From Leucaena leucocephala (taxonomy: Eukaryota > Streptophyta > Magnoliopsida > Fabales > Fabaceae): a DNA stretch of 64,000 nt. Positions 1-11,991 of the stretch are shown piece by piece. How positions within the stretch are numbered: the first letter of the stretch is position 1; every line of letters starts with the position of its first letter. Below the pieces are notes generated by a model. It saw nothing but the letters and a program-made list of their open reading frames with translations. It was not told the DNA's origin and made no database searches. The stretch is from contig CM073524.1 of assembly GCA_037074615.1 (NCBI GenBank), positions 20,661,406-20,725,405 on the forward strand, read 5' to 3'. The position numbers and the translations under genes were made by a program.

Positions 1-288
1 AAGTTGAAACGTTGACCCACGTTGAATTTGTCAAGAAATGGTCAACTAATGATTTTTCGCTGAAATATAATTAAGTTATATTCATGTAGAAATTTGAACC
101 ACTTTATTTTGATTTTTCTAGAATTAATTATGATTTTTCAAAGTCAGGTCACTCATCTGGAATTTGCCACAGTGAACAGTACCCGATATGAATAAAATTC
201 CAGATTAAGAGTTTAGACTTTCATGACCCTGAAAGTGGTTCTAAGTGCTACTGAATGGTCCTTAAGATATATAAAAATAAGGATGTCA
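1..288 (+). repeat. Left LTR of the Tekay-type element (3' part only)
   Basis: Homologous to 8566-8855 with about 9 substitutions and one small indel at the very end (GGATGTCA here, GGATGTGACA in the right LTR). The rest of this LTR lies to the left of the window. Confidence 0.92.
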
Positions 289-293
289 TATTT

Positions 294-305
294 TGATATC
301 AGAGC
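294..305 (+). other. Primer-binding site, initiator tRNA-Met type
   Basis: The bases TGATATCAGAGC differ by one position from the usual plant primer site TGGTATCAGAGC. It begins 5 bases after the LTR end, the same TTTT-spaced layout seen at 57505-57516. Confidence 0.85.
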
Positions 306-391
306 AAAGGATTCTAGCTTAGGAAATGCTCTGAATAGATAAATATACTCTAATAAACCGGACATAATTGACACTAAGTTAGTGTTGCAGG

Positions 392-1051
392 ATGGCTAGA
401 CATAGATCCGGGTCTGAGATTAGAGTAAATCAATGGGAGTTAAGACCGGAGGTTTTTAGTTCGGATAGTTCAGAAGAGGAGATAATGAGCAATGATCCTT
501 GGATATCTCTAGTAGTGAGTGACTCAGAAGTGGATAGTTCTTCCGTAGGATCAAATCTTGTGGATGATCAGGAGGTGATGGTGATAGAAGGCCCTATTCC
601 TGCCATTCCCATAAGTACGGTACCTTTGAATATAACAGACAATTCAGGATCCAGCCAAGTACGTGATCAGAGTAATACGACAGGTCCCAGTAGGCCCGAA
701 GTGACCCTAGTAGAGATACATTTGGGAAGTCTAATCGTAAGGATGATCCCAAGGAGGAACCTGAGTAGAGAACAATTTGAGAGCTCGGTAGCATTGGCCC
801 GACAGCTATATGGGCTGAGGCAGACCCTGATCAGAAATGTAGATCAAGGCTATATGGTTTATCAGAATTTCATCACAAGGGTGAAAGCCATATATCAAGC
901 CTGGGATCCAAACGTGTTAACCCTGGGGCTTTGGCTAGAAATTATGAATGATGTATTGCCGACTACTCCTACCTGGAGATCAGAGTTGGACCAATATTTT
1001 GATAAAGAACCATATTGTACTGTATCCGACTGGATCAACTTGGTAGGATAA
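392..1051 (+). CDS. Uncharacterised 219-aa accessory ORF between primer site and gag
   Basis: An uninterrupted frame of 219 codons starts with ATG at 392, about 85 bases after the primer site, and ends 165 bases before gag. I do not recognise it. The first third is acidic and serine-rich (for example SSDSSEEE near residue 25 and SDSEVDSSS near 43). The C-terminal half is mixed hydrophobic and basic, with many tryptophans and tyrosines (residues about 105-219), and looks like a folded domain. No zinc finger, protease, RT or membrane segment is visible. The frame has stayed open while gag-pol of the same copy collected at least five stops and a frameshift. Extra ORFs before gag are known in Ogre/Tat elements; I do not know of one for Tekay. 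It could be an N-terminal accessory protein, or a captured host exon. Confidence 0.6.
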   Translation: MARHRSGSEIRVNQWELRPEVFSSDSSEEEIMSNDPWISLVVSDSEVDSSSVGSNLVDDQEVMVIEGPIPAIPISTVPLNITDNSGSSQVRDQSNTTGPSRPEVTLVEIHLGSLIVRMIPRRNLSREQFESSVALARQLYGLRQTLIRNVDQGYMVYQNFITRVKAIYQAWDPNVLTLGLWLEIMNDVLPTTPTWRSELDQYFDKEPYCTVSDWINLVG

Positions 1052-1215
1052 TATATTAGAATAAAGTTTAAGAAAAATTAGGGTAATATTTCCAATGTAC
1101 AAAAGATCAGTACAGTAGCATATGTATGACTGTGACATGTGCCTTGTATGCTATGTTTGAAATGAAATGAGAAATATTGTTTATCGCATTCCTTTCTATG
1201 TTATAGCATAACAAA

Positions 1216-2628
1216 ATGGTTCGAACAAGAAGAACGATTCCAGCAGAGGAACCACAAGAAGCTGGAAATCTTAATCAACTAATTTTAGAACGGTTAGAAC
1301 AACAACAAAAGATGATAGAAGAAATGAGAGCAGCTCAGGCACGAAATGAGCAGGAAATAGATGCTGCCATAGCCGCAGCAGTGGCAGCAGCTGTAAGTAA
1401 TTTAAGACCTCCAGAGTCTTCAGGAGCGGCTGATAGAGAACCTGAAGGAGTACAATAGCAAGCAGTTCAGCCCCAGAGACGGGTTGAATCGAGGGAGGAG
1501 GCAGTAGGTATCCAACAATGGATGGTTCGATTTTATAAACACAATCCTCTAGTGTTCGAAGGAACATTCGAAGTACAGATAGCAGAAAATTGGGTCAGTA
1601 GATTAGAGAAGATCTTTAAGGTCCTCGACTGCCCAACTGAAACCAAGGCCCAAATGACCATCTATCAATTAGAAAAGGATGCGGATAGATGGTGGAAGAA
1701 TACAGAGTTACTTCTCCAAGCAAGAGATATTCCAGTTAACTGGGAAGTGTTTCTTGAGCAGTTTTACGAGAAATATTTCCCTCAATCCATCAGAGATGAA
1801 AGGGAGGCTGAATTCCTTGTACTGAGACAAGGAGAAAAAGAAGCTTTTGACGAATATCTGGCTAACTTCATCCGGCTATCCCAGTATTCTACGTATCTAT
1901 GTCAAGTGGATGACGAGCGCTGGATGACAGAAAGGATGATTCGGGGATTGAATTCCACGCTAAAAGAGAAGTTAACTCCGCAACAATACAGCCAGTTTAA
2001 TAAGGCTGTGGAAGCATGTCGAATTGTAGAAAACAGCATGAATCATTGAATGCTGTCTAGATTCGGGAATAGGGATCAGGCGACCTCTGACAAGGCCGGT
2101 CGAAATCAAGAAGCTGCAGGTGGGAGCAGCTATAAGAAGAGGAAGCGACCGTGGCAGAGCAAAAAGCCAAATAGAGGAAATTTCTGCTGCAAATCCAACA
2201 ACAGGTATTCAAAGGCCCCAGTATGTGAAAAATGTGGAAAGAATCATGGTGATAGACCATGTTTAACGGGCCAGAATATTTGTTACACCTGCGGAAAGCC
2301 CAGACATTTTTCTAGAGAATGTCCTCGAGCTATAACTGATCCAAGGCCAAGGACGGCAGGTCGAGTGTTTGCACTCACTAGAGAGGACGCTCAGCGATCA
2401 CCTGAGATGATCCAAGGTACAATCTATCTCAATGATCATACTGTGACAGCTCTATTTGATTCGGGTGTAAGTCATTCCTTTATATCTTATGAATGTGCTA
2501 AATGCCTAGGCCTTCTGATCAGCAAATTGCGTTATGATATACAGGTGAAAACCCCCACCAACGCTAGAGTAATTGCGTCTGATGCCTGTCTAGTGTTGTG
2601 CGTTATGAGCACTGCAGTACCACCCTAG
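1216..2628 (+). pseudogene. gag and protease of the Tekay-type element, two in-frame stops
   Basis: One reading frame starts at ATG 1216 (MVRTRR) and is broken by TAG at 1456-1458 and TGA at 2047-2049. The frame holds a glutamine-rich coiled-coil-like N terminus with an alanine run, the capsid-type retrotransposon gag domain (about 1550-2040; motif RWWKNTELL), two zinc knuckles (CEKCGKNHGDRPC near 2224, CYTCGKPRHFSREC near 2284) and an aspartic protease active site, ALFDSGVSHSF near 2450. The second zinc knuckle has an R where a G usually precedes the His. Near 2610-2635 the frame shifts, and the protease C-terminal part continues in another frame. Gag would package the RNA and the protease would cut the polyprotein. 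The copy is now defective. Confidence 0.9.
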
Positions 2629-5600
2629 ACCTGATCTGTATGCCTTTCTGAGAGATTGATGTCATACTCAGCTTAAATTGGTTATCCTCCAATAATGTGA
2701 TGTTGAACTGCAGAAACAAGACCCTGGTTCTTGGTCCAAAGATCACTGATCGGAGCTCAGAAGTACGACTGAACTTCATGACAGAGGCTTAGGCAGAAAA
2801 ATGTCTACGGAAAGGATGTCAAGGGTATGTGGTATTCTTTTCTGTTCAAACAGAAGTGGAAGAAGGCATCGAGGAGATTCCAGTAGTCAATGAATTTCCT
2901 GAAGTCTTCCCAAAGGAGATTCAGGTATTGCCTTCAGAACGGGAAGTGGAGTTTGCGATCGATATTATACCTAGAGCTGGACTAGTGTCAAAAGCCCCGT
3001 ACAGGATGGCTCCCAATGAAATGATGGAACTAAAGAAGCAAATTGAGGAGCTATTAGAGAAGGGTTTCATACGACCCAGTGTATCGCCATGGGGTGCTCC
3101 AGTACTATTCGTCAAGAAGAAATATGGCAGTTTAAGGCTATGCATTGACTATAGGGAATTAAATAAGCTTACGGTTAAGAATAAGTATCCTCTCCCCAGA
3201 ATTGATGACCTGCTAGACCGATTGGCAGGAGCGAGCTTATTCTCCAAGATTAACTTGAGATCTGGCTACCATCAATTAAGGGTCAAGCCAGATGATATTC
3301 CAAAGACGGCATTCAGAACGCGCTATGGGCATTTTGAGTTCCTAGTGATGCCTTTTGGACTAACCAATGCACCTGCTATTTTCATGGACTACATGAATCG
3401 GATCTTCAGGCCTTATCTAGATCAGTTCGTTGTGGTCTTCATTGATGATATTCTGGTGTACTCCAAATATCCAGAGGAGCATGAAAGGCATTTGAGGATT
3501 GTTCTTGGTACCCTTAAAGAAAAGAAACTCTATGCTAAGCTGAGTAAATGCGAGTTTTGGCTGTCAAAAGTCAAATTTCTCGGTCATGTCATATCCCGAG
3601 ACGGGGTAGCTGTGGATCCTAGCAAAGTTGAAGCAGTTTTGAGCTGGGAGCAGCCAAGGACAATGACGGAGATCAGAAGTTTTCTCAGCCTAGCAGGGTA
3701 CTACAGAAGATTTATTCAAGACTTTTCTCGAATTGCCTTACCACTTACCAAGCTGACCAGAAAGAATCAGCAGTTTAAGTGGGATGAGAAGTGCGAGGCT
3801 AGCTTCCAAGAGTTAAAGCAGAGATTAACCACTACTCCCGTGCTGATTATTCCAGACCCAACTCAGACTTACGTAGTCTACACTGATGCAAGCAAGCAGG
3901 GGTTGGGATGTGTGCTGATGCAGCAAGGTCGAGTAGTAGCCTACGCTTCTCGGCAGTTGAAGCCACATGAAGAAAATTATCCCACTCATGATCTGGATCT
4001 TGCGGCGGCGGTTTGTGCCCTGAAGATATGGAGGCACTATTTATATGGAGCAACGATAGAGTTGTTTTGCGACCACAAAAGCCTAAAGTATCTACAGGAT
4101 CAAAAAGAGCTGAATATGAGGCAACGGCGATGGATGGAGTTGTTGAAAGATTAGGACTTCCAGATTAAATACCATCCAGGAAAAGCCAATGTGGTAGCTG
4201 ATGCCCTGAGTAGAAAGGTGGTGCAGGTTGCATACATGATGATCAAGGAGTTAGAATTGATAGAAAATATGCGCGATTGGAGCCCTCTATATCAAATGCA
4301 ACTGACGGAGAATCCTTTTGGAGGAGTTCATGTCAGAGCTTGCATAGAAGATGAGATAAAAGAGGCTCAAAAGCAGGATAAGCTCGCAGCAATATTCAAA
4401 GACAAGCTGGAGAAGGGGAAGACAAGGAATTTTGAGATGTCCCCAGACAGATTACTACAGTTTCGGGGAAGACCCTATATCCCTAATGTTGTGGGATTAA
4501 GGGAAAGGATCCTGGAGGAAGCACATAAAAGTCAGTATACTGTACATCCAGGTATGACCAAGATATACCATGATGTTAAAAGGTTATTTTGGTGGCCTGG
4601 ATTGAAAAAGGATGTGGTGTCTTACGTGTCTAAGTGCCTAACCTGCCAGAAAGTAAAAGTTGAACATCAAAAGCCAGCAGGAACATTGCATCCTCTAGAA
4701 ATCCCTGAGTGGAAATGGGATGGGATTGCCATGGACTTTGTGGACGGACTAACCCTGACTCCAAGTAGACATGATGCAGTGTGGGTAGTAATTGATCGAC
4801 TGACAAAGTCAGCACATTTCCTGGCAATCAATAAGAGAGATTCTCTTGAAAAGCTGGCAAAGCTGTATATAAAGGAGATCGTTAGGCTTCATGGTATCCC
4901 GAGCAGCATTGTGTCTGATAGAGACCCTCGATTTACTTCAAATTTCTGGAGGGTTTTACAGGAAGAAATGGGCACTACTCTCAGATTTAGTACAGCTTAT
5001 CATCCTCAGACAGATGGTCAATCTGAAAGAACAATACAAACGTTAGAGGATATGCTGAGAGCATGTGTCTTAGATTTCAAGGGCAGCTGGGATATCCATT
5101 TACCCCTTATAGAGTTTGCTTATAACAATAGTTATTAGGCCAGTATTCAGATGGCACCTTTTGAAGCACTCTATGGACGTAAATGTAGATCCCCCTTATG
5201 CTGGTTAGAGCTGAGCGAGAGAAGAATGCTTGGTCCTGATATAGTGGATCAAACCGCAGAGCAGATTGCGGTAATTAGAAAACGATTACTGACGGCTCAA
5301 AGCAGACAGAAAAGCTATGCAGATGTCAGAAGAAAGTCGTTGGAGTTCGAAGAAGGTGAACATGTATTCCTTAAGTTAACTCCAACTACTGGAGCCAAAC
5401 GATCGATCAAAGTGAAGAAATTGCATCCAAGATACATCGGACCATTCCAGATTCTCTCAAAGATAGGAGCAGTAGCCTACAAGTTGGTTCTTCCTCCGAA
5501 TCTCAGCAAGATACATGATGTGTTCCATGTTTCCCAATTAAAGAAGTATGTTCCAGATCCATCTCATGTGATTGAGCAAGATGAGGTCGCACTGCGAGAT

Positions 5601-5771
5601 GACTTGACCTATGAGGTTAGACCGGTGCGAATTGCTGATAGAAAAGTCAAGTAGTTGCGGAATAAACAAATTCCTTTAGTTAAAGTGATCTGGAAAGGCT
5701 TGACTGAACAAGAAGCTACATGGGAAACAGAAGAAAAGATGAGAGAGAAATATCCTGAATTGTTTCTATAG
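2629..5771 (+). pseudogene. pol (RT, RNase H, integrase, chromodomain-like tail) with internal TAG stops
   Basis: Protease tail and linker at about 2633-2830 contain stops; from 2829 a long frame holds reverse transcriptase (YRELNKLTVKN, MPFGLTNAPA, VVFIDDILVYSK with the DD pair near 3450) and RNase H (YTDASKQGLG near 3880). TAG at 4152-4154 interrupts RNase H. Integrase follows: HHCC zinc region (about 4530-4650), first catalytic D in AMDFVDG (about 4732), second D in SDRDPRF (about 4915), and E in QSERTIQTLEDML (about 5020). TAG stops occur at 5136-5138 and 5652-5654. The final part, IPLVKVIWKGLTEQEATWE, resembles the chromodomain-type tail of Del/Tekay integrases. Domain order and tail place it in the chromoviruses. 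Apart from the point stops, the frame is nearly collinear with intact relatives. Confidence 0.92.
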
Positions 5772-5807
5772 GATAGATGTAATGTAAATTTCGAGGACGA
5801 AATTTAT

Positions 5808-5824
5808 TTTAAGGGGGAGAGAAA
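5808..5824 (+). other. Polypurine tract of the Tekay-type element
   Basis: A run TTTAAGGGGGAGAGAAA lies directly before the LTR start TGTAATATCC. It is preceded by TTTCGAGGACGAAATTT, which recurs before the polypurine tract of the gag-only element at 59138-59154. Confidence 0.85.
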
Positions 5825-8800
5825 TGTAATATCCTTAATTTTCTGTACTGATTTCTATGTACAGATTAAATGGAATATATGAGTTCTTTTTCAGGAAAAA
5901 GATGTGGTCCTTTATGTAAAGAAAAGGATTAAATTGCAAAAGAAAGGAAATGAAAGGACTTAAATGCAATTATGGAAAGTTTAAGGTTAGGAAAGAAAGG
6001 TAAACAAAAATGTGGGGTCTTAAAGTGTAATTTTAGCCAAATTTAAGGGACTTAATTGCAAAGAAGAAAAGTTCCCTAGATCTAAAGTATAATTAAAGAA
6101 AAATAGGCCAGAAGTGGTTTGGACCGCCCGACAGTATTTCAGTCCCAGATTTCACTAGAAGATAAGGCAAGAGACGCTGGGTAATCCAGCTTAATACCGG
6201 AATTTTTGAAGACTCTAGATAGTCAAAAATGGACTGATCGTCCAAAAGTTATAAAAATTCTTACCGGATACCCTATATTTTAGATATAAGTAAGAAATTA
6301 CAGGATGATGCACCTTTATGGGGCGGATGTCAGGAAACTAACAGAATACTGATAGGAGGGCTGTAGAAAAAGTTATTCACGAATTAGCAAATCCAGACGG
6401 GAGTATGAGGCCTCCAGGGATCCGATAGGGAGATTTATCGGTATTTAAACTAAGACTGAATGAGGTCGGGTAACAACAGTCAGATGCCCGTTATGACCCA
6501 AATGGCTGCCCAGACACAGTAGGGCAGTGTATTTGACAGAAGGAGCCGGTGTCCGGATATGTGTGTAAACGGTGAATAATAGCTAAAATATTCGGGAACC
6601 TGGACAGGGGAGGATTCCTCGTAATGCGTGCCATGAAGGTGTTGGACCCAGAAAGGCCCAAAAATGACACCATCAAAGGCCCAATAAGATACGTGGACTG
6701 ATAGGTGGGCCAGTGTCCAGCAGAACCCCGGAAAAGTGCAAAATTACGAAAATACGCCTGTGTTGTACTAAAGGGGTAGTAGATGTATAAAGGGCATTTT
6801 GGTCATTCTAGACAGGCCCAGGAGCCAAGGCACATATAAATAAAGTTACTCAGAGTCAGTATATGCCTGACAGAGTACAGAAGGGTGTAAAATGATGATT
6901 TTACCCTTAGGGTTAAAATAGTGGAAGAAAGGGCACCCAGGGGTATTTTGGTAATTTGCCAAGGGATATTTCTTGGGAATCGAGCCATCAGAGTACTTGA
7001 CCTTGATCAGGATCCAAGATAACATTAGAGCCCAAAAACGTAGGCCCAGTGATATGTGGGAAAAAGTGGCATTAAAATACTATCTTAATGTTGTTTCAAT
7101 AAAGTAAAGTTACTCGGTCGGCACGATAACCGAGGTGGTGATTAGATAAAGTCCTGGACTTATCTGGATAGCATTGGATGGCATGACAGGTGCCAGTAAG
7201 ATGCCACATGGGGCCAACATAGAGGAGAAAGAAAAAGTTAAGGACATGTGGCATAATCTTAGCCGGTGAGTCCAGTTTGTGGGAAATTGGACCGGACCGG
7301 TACTTGATTGGACTGGAACTGCTGAGTCAGCTGATGAGGTGTCCCAGGAGCTTTTAATTTCACCATGTGACATATGAGGTGTCCCATGAGGTGGCCTTGA
7401 GGTAATGTCATGCATGATGCAGTAAAAGGAATAAAAGAAAATAGGAAATTCCGTAAAAACCAGGACCACAGGATCAGATGGCTTCAAAATTACAAGAATG
7501 CCACTCCTCAAAACTATAAATACCCCCCTTGCCTTCATTCATCACGCCAAGAAGCAAGCTTAGAGAGATAAGGAAGTTCTTGAGAGAGAAAGTGAGGAAA
7601 AGAAAGAAGAAAGGAAGTTCTGGTGAAGTTGGAAGCAGTGTAAAAGTTCTGAAGTTCTGCTTTTGAGGTAGTAACTAATCCTACCTTTTATGTAATGTCT
7701 TTGTGAATTGTTGTGCTATTGTTTGATTGGATTGTTGTCTTATATGTTATGCTTGAAGCTCTATTACAATGCTATGATCATATGTTATTGAATATTGAAG
7801 CAAGCAGCATACTTATCTGTACACAACCACAAGCAAGCACTGTCACTCTGCATTACATATATTGTTATGATTGTTTCTACTGAGATTCTTTTTAATCTCA
7901 TTCCCATATATAACATTATAGGGGAAGTTCTGTCAAAATAAAATTTGGAAATTTTAAGAGACGCCGTTATGCTGCCGAAATTCTGGCAACAAAGTAGGGA
8001 CAAAGAAAGGAATGGATACGTACTGTGTATGTAGGTGCTGTCTAAGGAGGCTGGAAGTGAGTAGACCTAGCAGGTTCATCTAGTCTTTCCTGGGTACTTA
8101 CGTAGAATGGTAGTTCCTACGGGAATTACCGAATCGGTACAAGATCGGTTACTTTCTACAGAAGAAATGTAGCAGTTATGCTGCCGGATTTTAGACAACG
8201 AAAAATTTAATAGAAATATGAGGATGTTAATCATGCACTGATGTATTACAGTTTATTATTTAATAATGATTGTTATCTGGCATGTTTGACTGATATGTGA
8301 TGTATGTATGCATTAATATGTAGGTTGGTTGCTGAAAAATGACTCCGTGAACAGTAGTCCTTGGAGACCAATTGATGTTTGGTAAATCATTAAAAATAGT
8401 AAATTGTTGAATAAATGTATGATATTTTTATTGTAAATATTATACATACTAAGATTTAATTTGATATATAGAATGCTTCATTTGTATGTATACACGAAAA
8501 GATATAAATTGTTAAAGTTGGGACCAGAATGCTGGATTCAGGAGAAAGTCATTGGATGAACAGTAAAATTGAAACATTGACCGACGTTGAATTTGTCAAG
8601 AAATGGTCAACTAATGATTTTTCGCTGAAATATAATTAAGTTATCTTCATGTATCAATTTGAACCACTTCATTTTGATTTTTCTAGAATTAATTATGATT
8701 TTTCAAATTCAGGTCACTCATCTGGAATTTGCCACAGTGAACAGTACCCGATATGAATAAAATTCCAGATTAAGAGTTTAGACTTCCATGACCCTGAAAG

Positions 8801-8855
8801 TGGTTCTAAGTGCTACTGAATGGTCCTTAAGATATATAAAAATAAGGATGTGACA
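5825..8855 (+). repeat. Right LTR of the Tekay-type element (3031 bp)
   Basis: Starts TGTAATATCC after the polypurine tract and ends GGATGTGACA. U3 is about 1.7 kb and ends in a TATA box (TATAAATA at 7515-7522) followed by a purine-rich leader (AGAGAGATAAGGAAG). The 3' half resembles the other LTRs in the window, for example TTGTGCTATTGTTTG after the leader. Confidence 0.9.
7515..7522 (+). promoter_or_regulatory. LTR TATA box
   Basis: ACTATAAATACCCCC is the same motif and context found in the LTRs at 26061, 56750 and 60549 (plus strand) and, reversed, at 10854-10861, 18445-18452 and 21313-21320. It probably sets the transcription start of the LTR promoter about 25-30 bp downstream. Confidence 0.75.
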
Positions 8856-9056
8856 TGTTCACCATCTTGTTCCTTATCAATCAGAAAAAGAAAAGTGAAC
8901 ACATTAACATCATACTACCTACTCATCTAGGAGTTTTACCTCCACTAGGCTTTTCTAAACCTCTATGCTTATGAACAAAGCGATCTGTGCCAAAACCTCA
9001 TACTTTGAGCTAGAATCCTTTATTCTGTGCTAGAATCTATTGCTTTGATACCAAAA
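8856..9056 (-). other. Leader, primer site and start of a second gag copy, truncated
   Basis: Homologous to 16444-16649. On the minus strand it reads LTR end, primer site TGGTATCAAAGC (9053-9042), a leader with repeated TTCTAGC/TTCTGGC motifs and a gag ATG at 8865-8863. Only the first codons remain before the Tekay LTR end at 8855. Confidence 0.8.
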
Positions 9057-11991
9057 TGAAACATCCTTCCTTAGACCCTTCAGAGTACACTTAAGGAAGC
9101 AATCTTAACTTTATTAATTCTCTCCTGCCGATAATCCTGGCAGAAAATAACTGTACTGATTCGGTAATTCCCCATGAGAACTACCATTCTACGTAAGTAC
9201 CCAGGAAAGACTAGATGAACCGGCTAGGTCCACTCACTTCCACCCTCCTTAAACAGCACCTACGTACACAATACTTTATATAGTCTACCAGCACAACGGT
9301 ATTTTCTAGAAAATATCTTTGAATCTTAACCTTACCCTTAACCTCAAAACATGAATTTCCATTAATTGTGCCAGCACACATAACCAATCTCTTTGGCCTT
9401 TCATACATTCATATACATTATGGGGTTATGCCATAATTATTTGATACATTTTTTTCATCATTTACTATTTTTCCTTTTCATCATGAACATTGTTGCTCTA
9501 ACTTGTCATATAACAACATTACGTGCAACAATTCGCACATTTATTACATAATATTCAAATCTTCCAATTCCCAACCTCTCTTCATGCCTCTTTATCTTCT
9601 TTACTCATTCGTAAACCTGTGGGATTGGGATTACATGGATGGGCTGAGATTTCTGGGGAAATCTCAATAGCAAAGGTACTAAACAATGCATGCATTAAAG
9701 TAAATACTTGTGCTTGCTTGTGAAAGTGAAAACATTGTGTAATGTTCATGCTTCCATGTAACATATGAAATACAATTGGCGAAGGTAATCATAGAAACAG
9801 AGCTTCAATCATATACACATATGCACATAATTCAACAAAGTCATGGCACAATCAAGCATAACATTCAATACATACAAGTTTAGGATAAGTTTACTACCTT
9901 ATTGCTTTACTTCTTTCCACTTTAACTTTGCTTCTTCCTTCTTACTTTTCCTTGCTATGTGGCTGCCCTCTTTTGAGCACACCAAGCAAATCCTAACATC
10001 ACATTACCATCCAACCATTACAATCTAACTTCTCTTGAACACTAAGCTTACTTTAAGTAACATAACTTCCTTTAATCTTTACGAATTGACTTGGCCTTTG
10101 AATCAATTGATGTCTTGACCTTACCCTACACAATTTGGCCTTTTGAATCCATTTATGAACTCAAAACAACCAAATTCCAGCAACTATGCACTGTTCCGGA
10201 CAGATTTGAAAAACATGCATAATTCTTTCAAAAATTCTCATTTTGATTCCAATGCTTCCAATACTTGTTCCTCCACTTTCCCCCACACAAAATCTCATTT
10301 TAAGACCATTGGAAGTATCAAAATCATGAAATTTAAATCACTGTTCATGCGAGTGAACAGTACCGAAAGGAATTTTCAACATTACAACCTTTAATTCCAA
10401 TGGTTTCCAAGGTTCAAAACCTTTCCAATCCTACACAAAATCATCATATAAACTCAATGGAAGCATTAAATCATTGAAATTCCATCTCTTTCTATCATGA
10501 ACAGTGCATAAACAGTGCAAACCGAAATGTTCTTCCATGGTAAAGTCAAGAATATCAACTTAATCCAACAACCAACCATGCAACTAGCTTGTTTAAGCTT
10601 GTCTAAACTATCTATGACATAAAACTCATGTTCCTCTCACATATACATAGAAATTCCAGCAGCATTTTCCCAAGATTCAAGCCTCAAAACCAACTTAAAC
10701 TCAAGAAGAAATCATAAGAACAAATTCTAGAAGCAAGGGAGCAACTTACCTTACAAGCTTCTCCAAGATCCTTGCTTCTTCCTTGCTTGAGAAATATTTT
10801 GCAAGAGCTTCCTAAGGTTCTTGCTCCATGGTTTTGAGCTTGCAAATGGGGGGTATTTATAGCAAAAGTCATGTTCCATTTGAAGGCCAAGATCACCTTG
10901 GGAACTATTTGATCTAATGGTTAAATGTTTGATTTTGAAATGTCTTTTCTCTTTTCACTCATGACCTTACCACCATGACATCACTAGCATGGCCTCTCTT
11001 GGTACACCTAACCCTTCCTCTTTTTGGGTGCCATTTTGAAGTCCTTGTGGGTCCCACCATGTCCAACACCTAATTCTTACTTTATTCTCTTTTTCTTTCT
11101 TTTCAAAAATCTATAAATTATTCATTATTGGACTTGGGCTCCAAGATAACTTTTGGGCCTTATTGGGCTGGCCTATGACGAAATTTTGGGCCTCTTTTAG
11201 GTCCAATAGCTAATTGGCTCAAATTCCAATGTACTTTCCTTATACCGATATCCTTAAATCACCCTGATATTAGAATAAATGATAAACACCTCTTTTAATT
11301 GTTCTCACATTTTTAGAAATTCATTATAATATAAAATGAATTCTCTACAAAGTTTCATAATTTTCTGAGACCCAGAAGTCCTGATAAAAATTTCATACGT
11401 TTCCTTTAACCTTTTATCGGTGTCATTTTTCAACGTAAATTCCATAGTTAATTCTACAGGACTCCTTTTTGACTTCTGTCAACTCCATAATTTCTCATAT
11501 TAATTATAATAATTTACTATCAAATTTCCTCGGATATCCATCCATTGTGTGAAATGACCAAAATGCCCTCTATCCGCTTCTGGTTTCTTTTCTTATCCTT
11601 CATCTTAAGTTCTCGAAATTCTCTTTCAACAACTCATCCCCTGAATTATTCGGGAGTCATTGTTAATTGAAAGGCTCGATAACCCGCCCATATCAGGTTA
11701 TCTTACTCAGGAGCCAGCCCATATCTAGCTACCTGCAGAATTCCTAGGCTTAAGACTTAGGATATTCCTTACATTCCTCTTTTTGAACCTAGGTGAACTG
11801 TCCCTATTTTGTAGGTCAAAGACTTGACTCATATTTAAATCCTGAGGAACTTAGCTCATCCCTTGGATTCCTACAAAATACAGGTAAGTGATCCGCCCAT
11901 ATCAGATTACTACCCTTGGACTATGGGTTTAGCAGCCTGCCCATATCAGACTACTTCCCAGTTCTCCTAGACCAAAAATCGGGATGTTACA
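9057..11991 (-). repeat. LTR of gag-only element, left copy (2935 bp)
   Basis: On the minus strand it starts TGTAACATCCCG at 11991 and ends GGATGTTTCA at 9057, followed by a primer site. It is nearly identical to 16650-19583, offset about 7592 bp. A reversed TATA box is at 10854-10861. Its first ~127 bp (11865-11991) instead match the solo LTR 13634-13760 almost perfectly; see the inverted patch. Confidence 0.9.

Larger units (their letters stand above)
1..8855 (+). mobile_element. Del/Tekay-type Ty3/gypsy chromovirus, left LTR truncated by window edge
   Basis: Order seen: LTR end (1-288), tRNA-Met-type primer site (294-305), an extra ORF (392-1051), gag-protease, reverse transcriptase, RNase H, integrase, a chromodomain-like tail, a polypurine tract and a 3031-bp right LTR. 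The 1-288 segment matches the last 290 bp of the right LTR (8566-8855), which proves the LTR relationship; I count about 9 differences by eye, so the copy is not recent. Integrase after RNase H, the chromodomain-like C terminus and LTRs of about 3 kb fit the Del/Tekay clade of chromoviruses. Coding frames hold several stops and a frameshift, so the copy is not autonomous now. The right end abuts the gag start of a minus-strand gag-only element at 8856; the predicted 5-bp target duplicate there is TGTTC, but its partner lies outside the window. Confidence 0.9.

Noticed and set aside
9211..10896. Several short ORFs (60-83 codons) repeated at 16804-18487
   Set aside because: They recur only because the LTR is duplicated. 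They lie on both strands, overlap and show no protein family.
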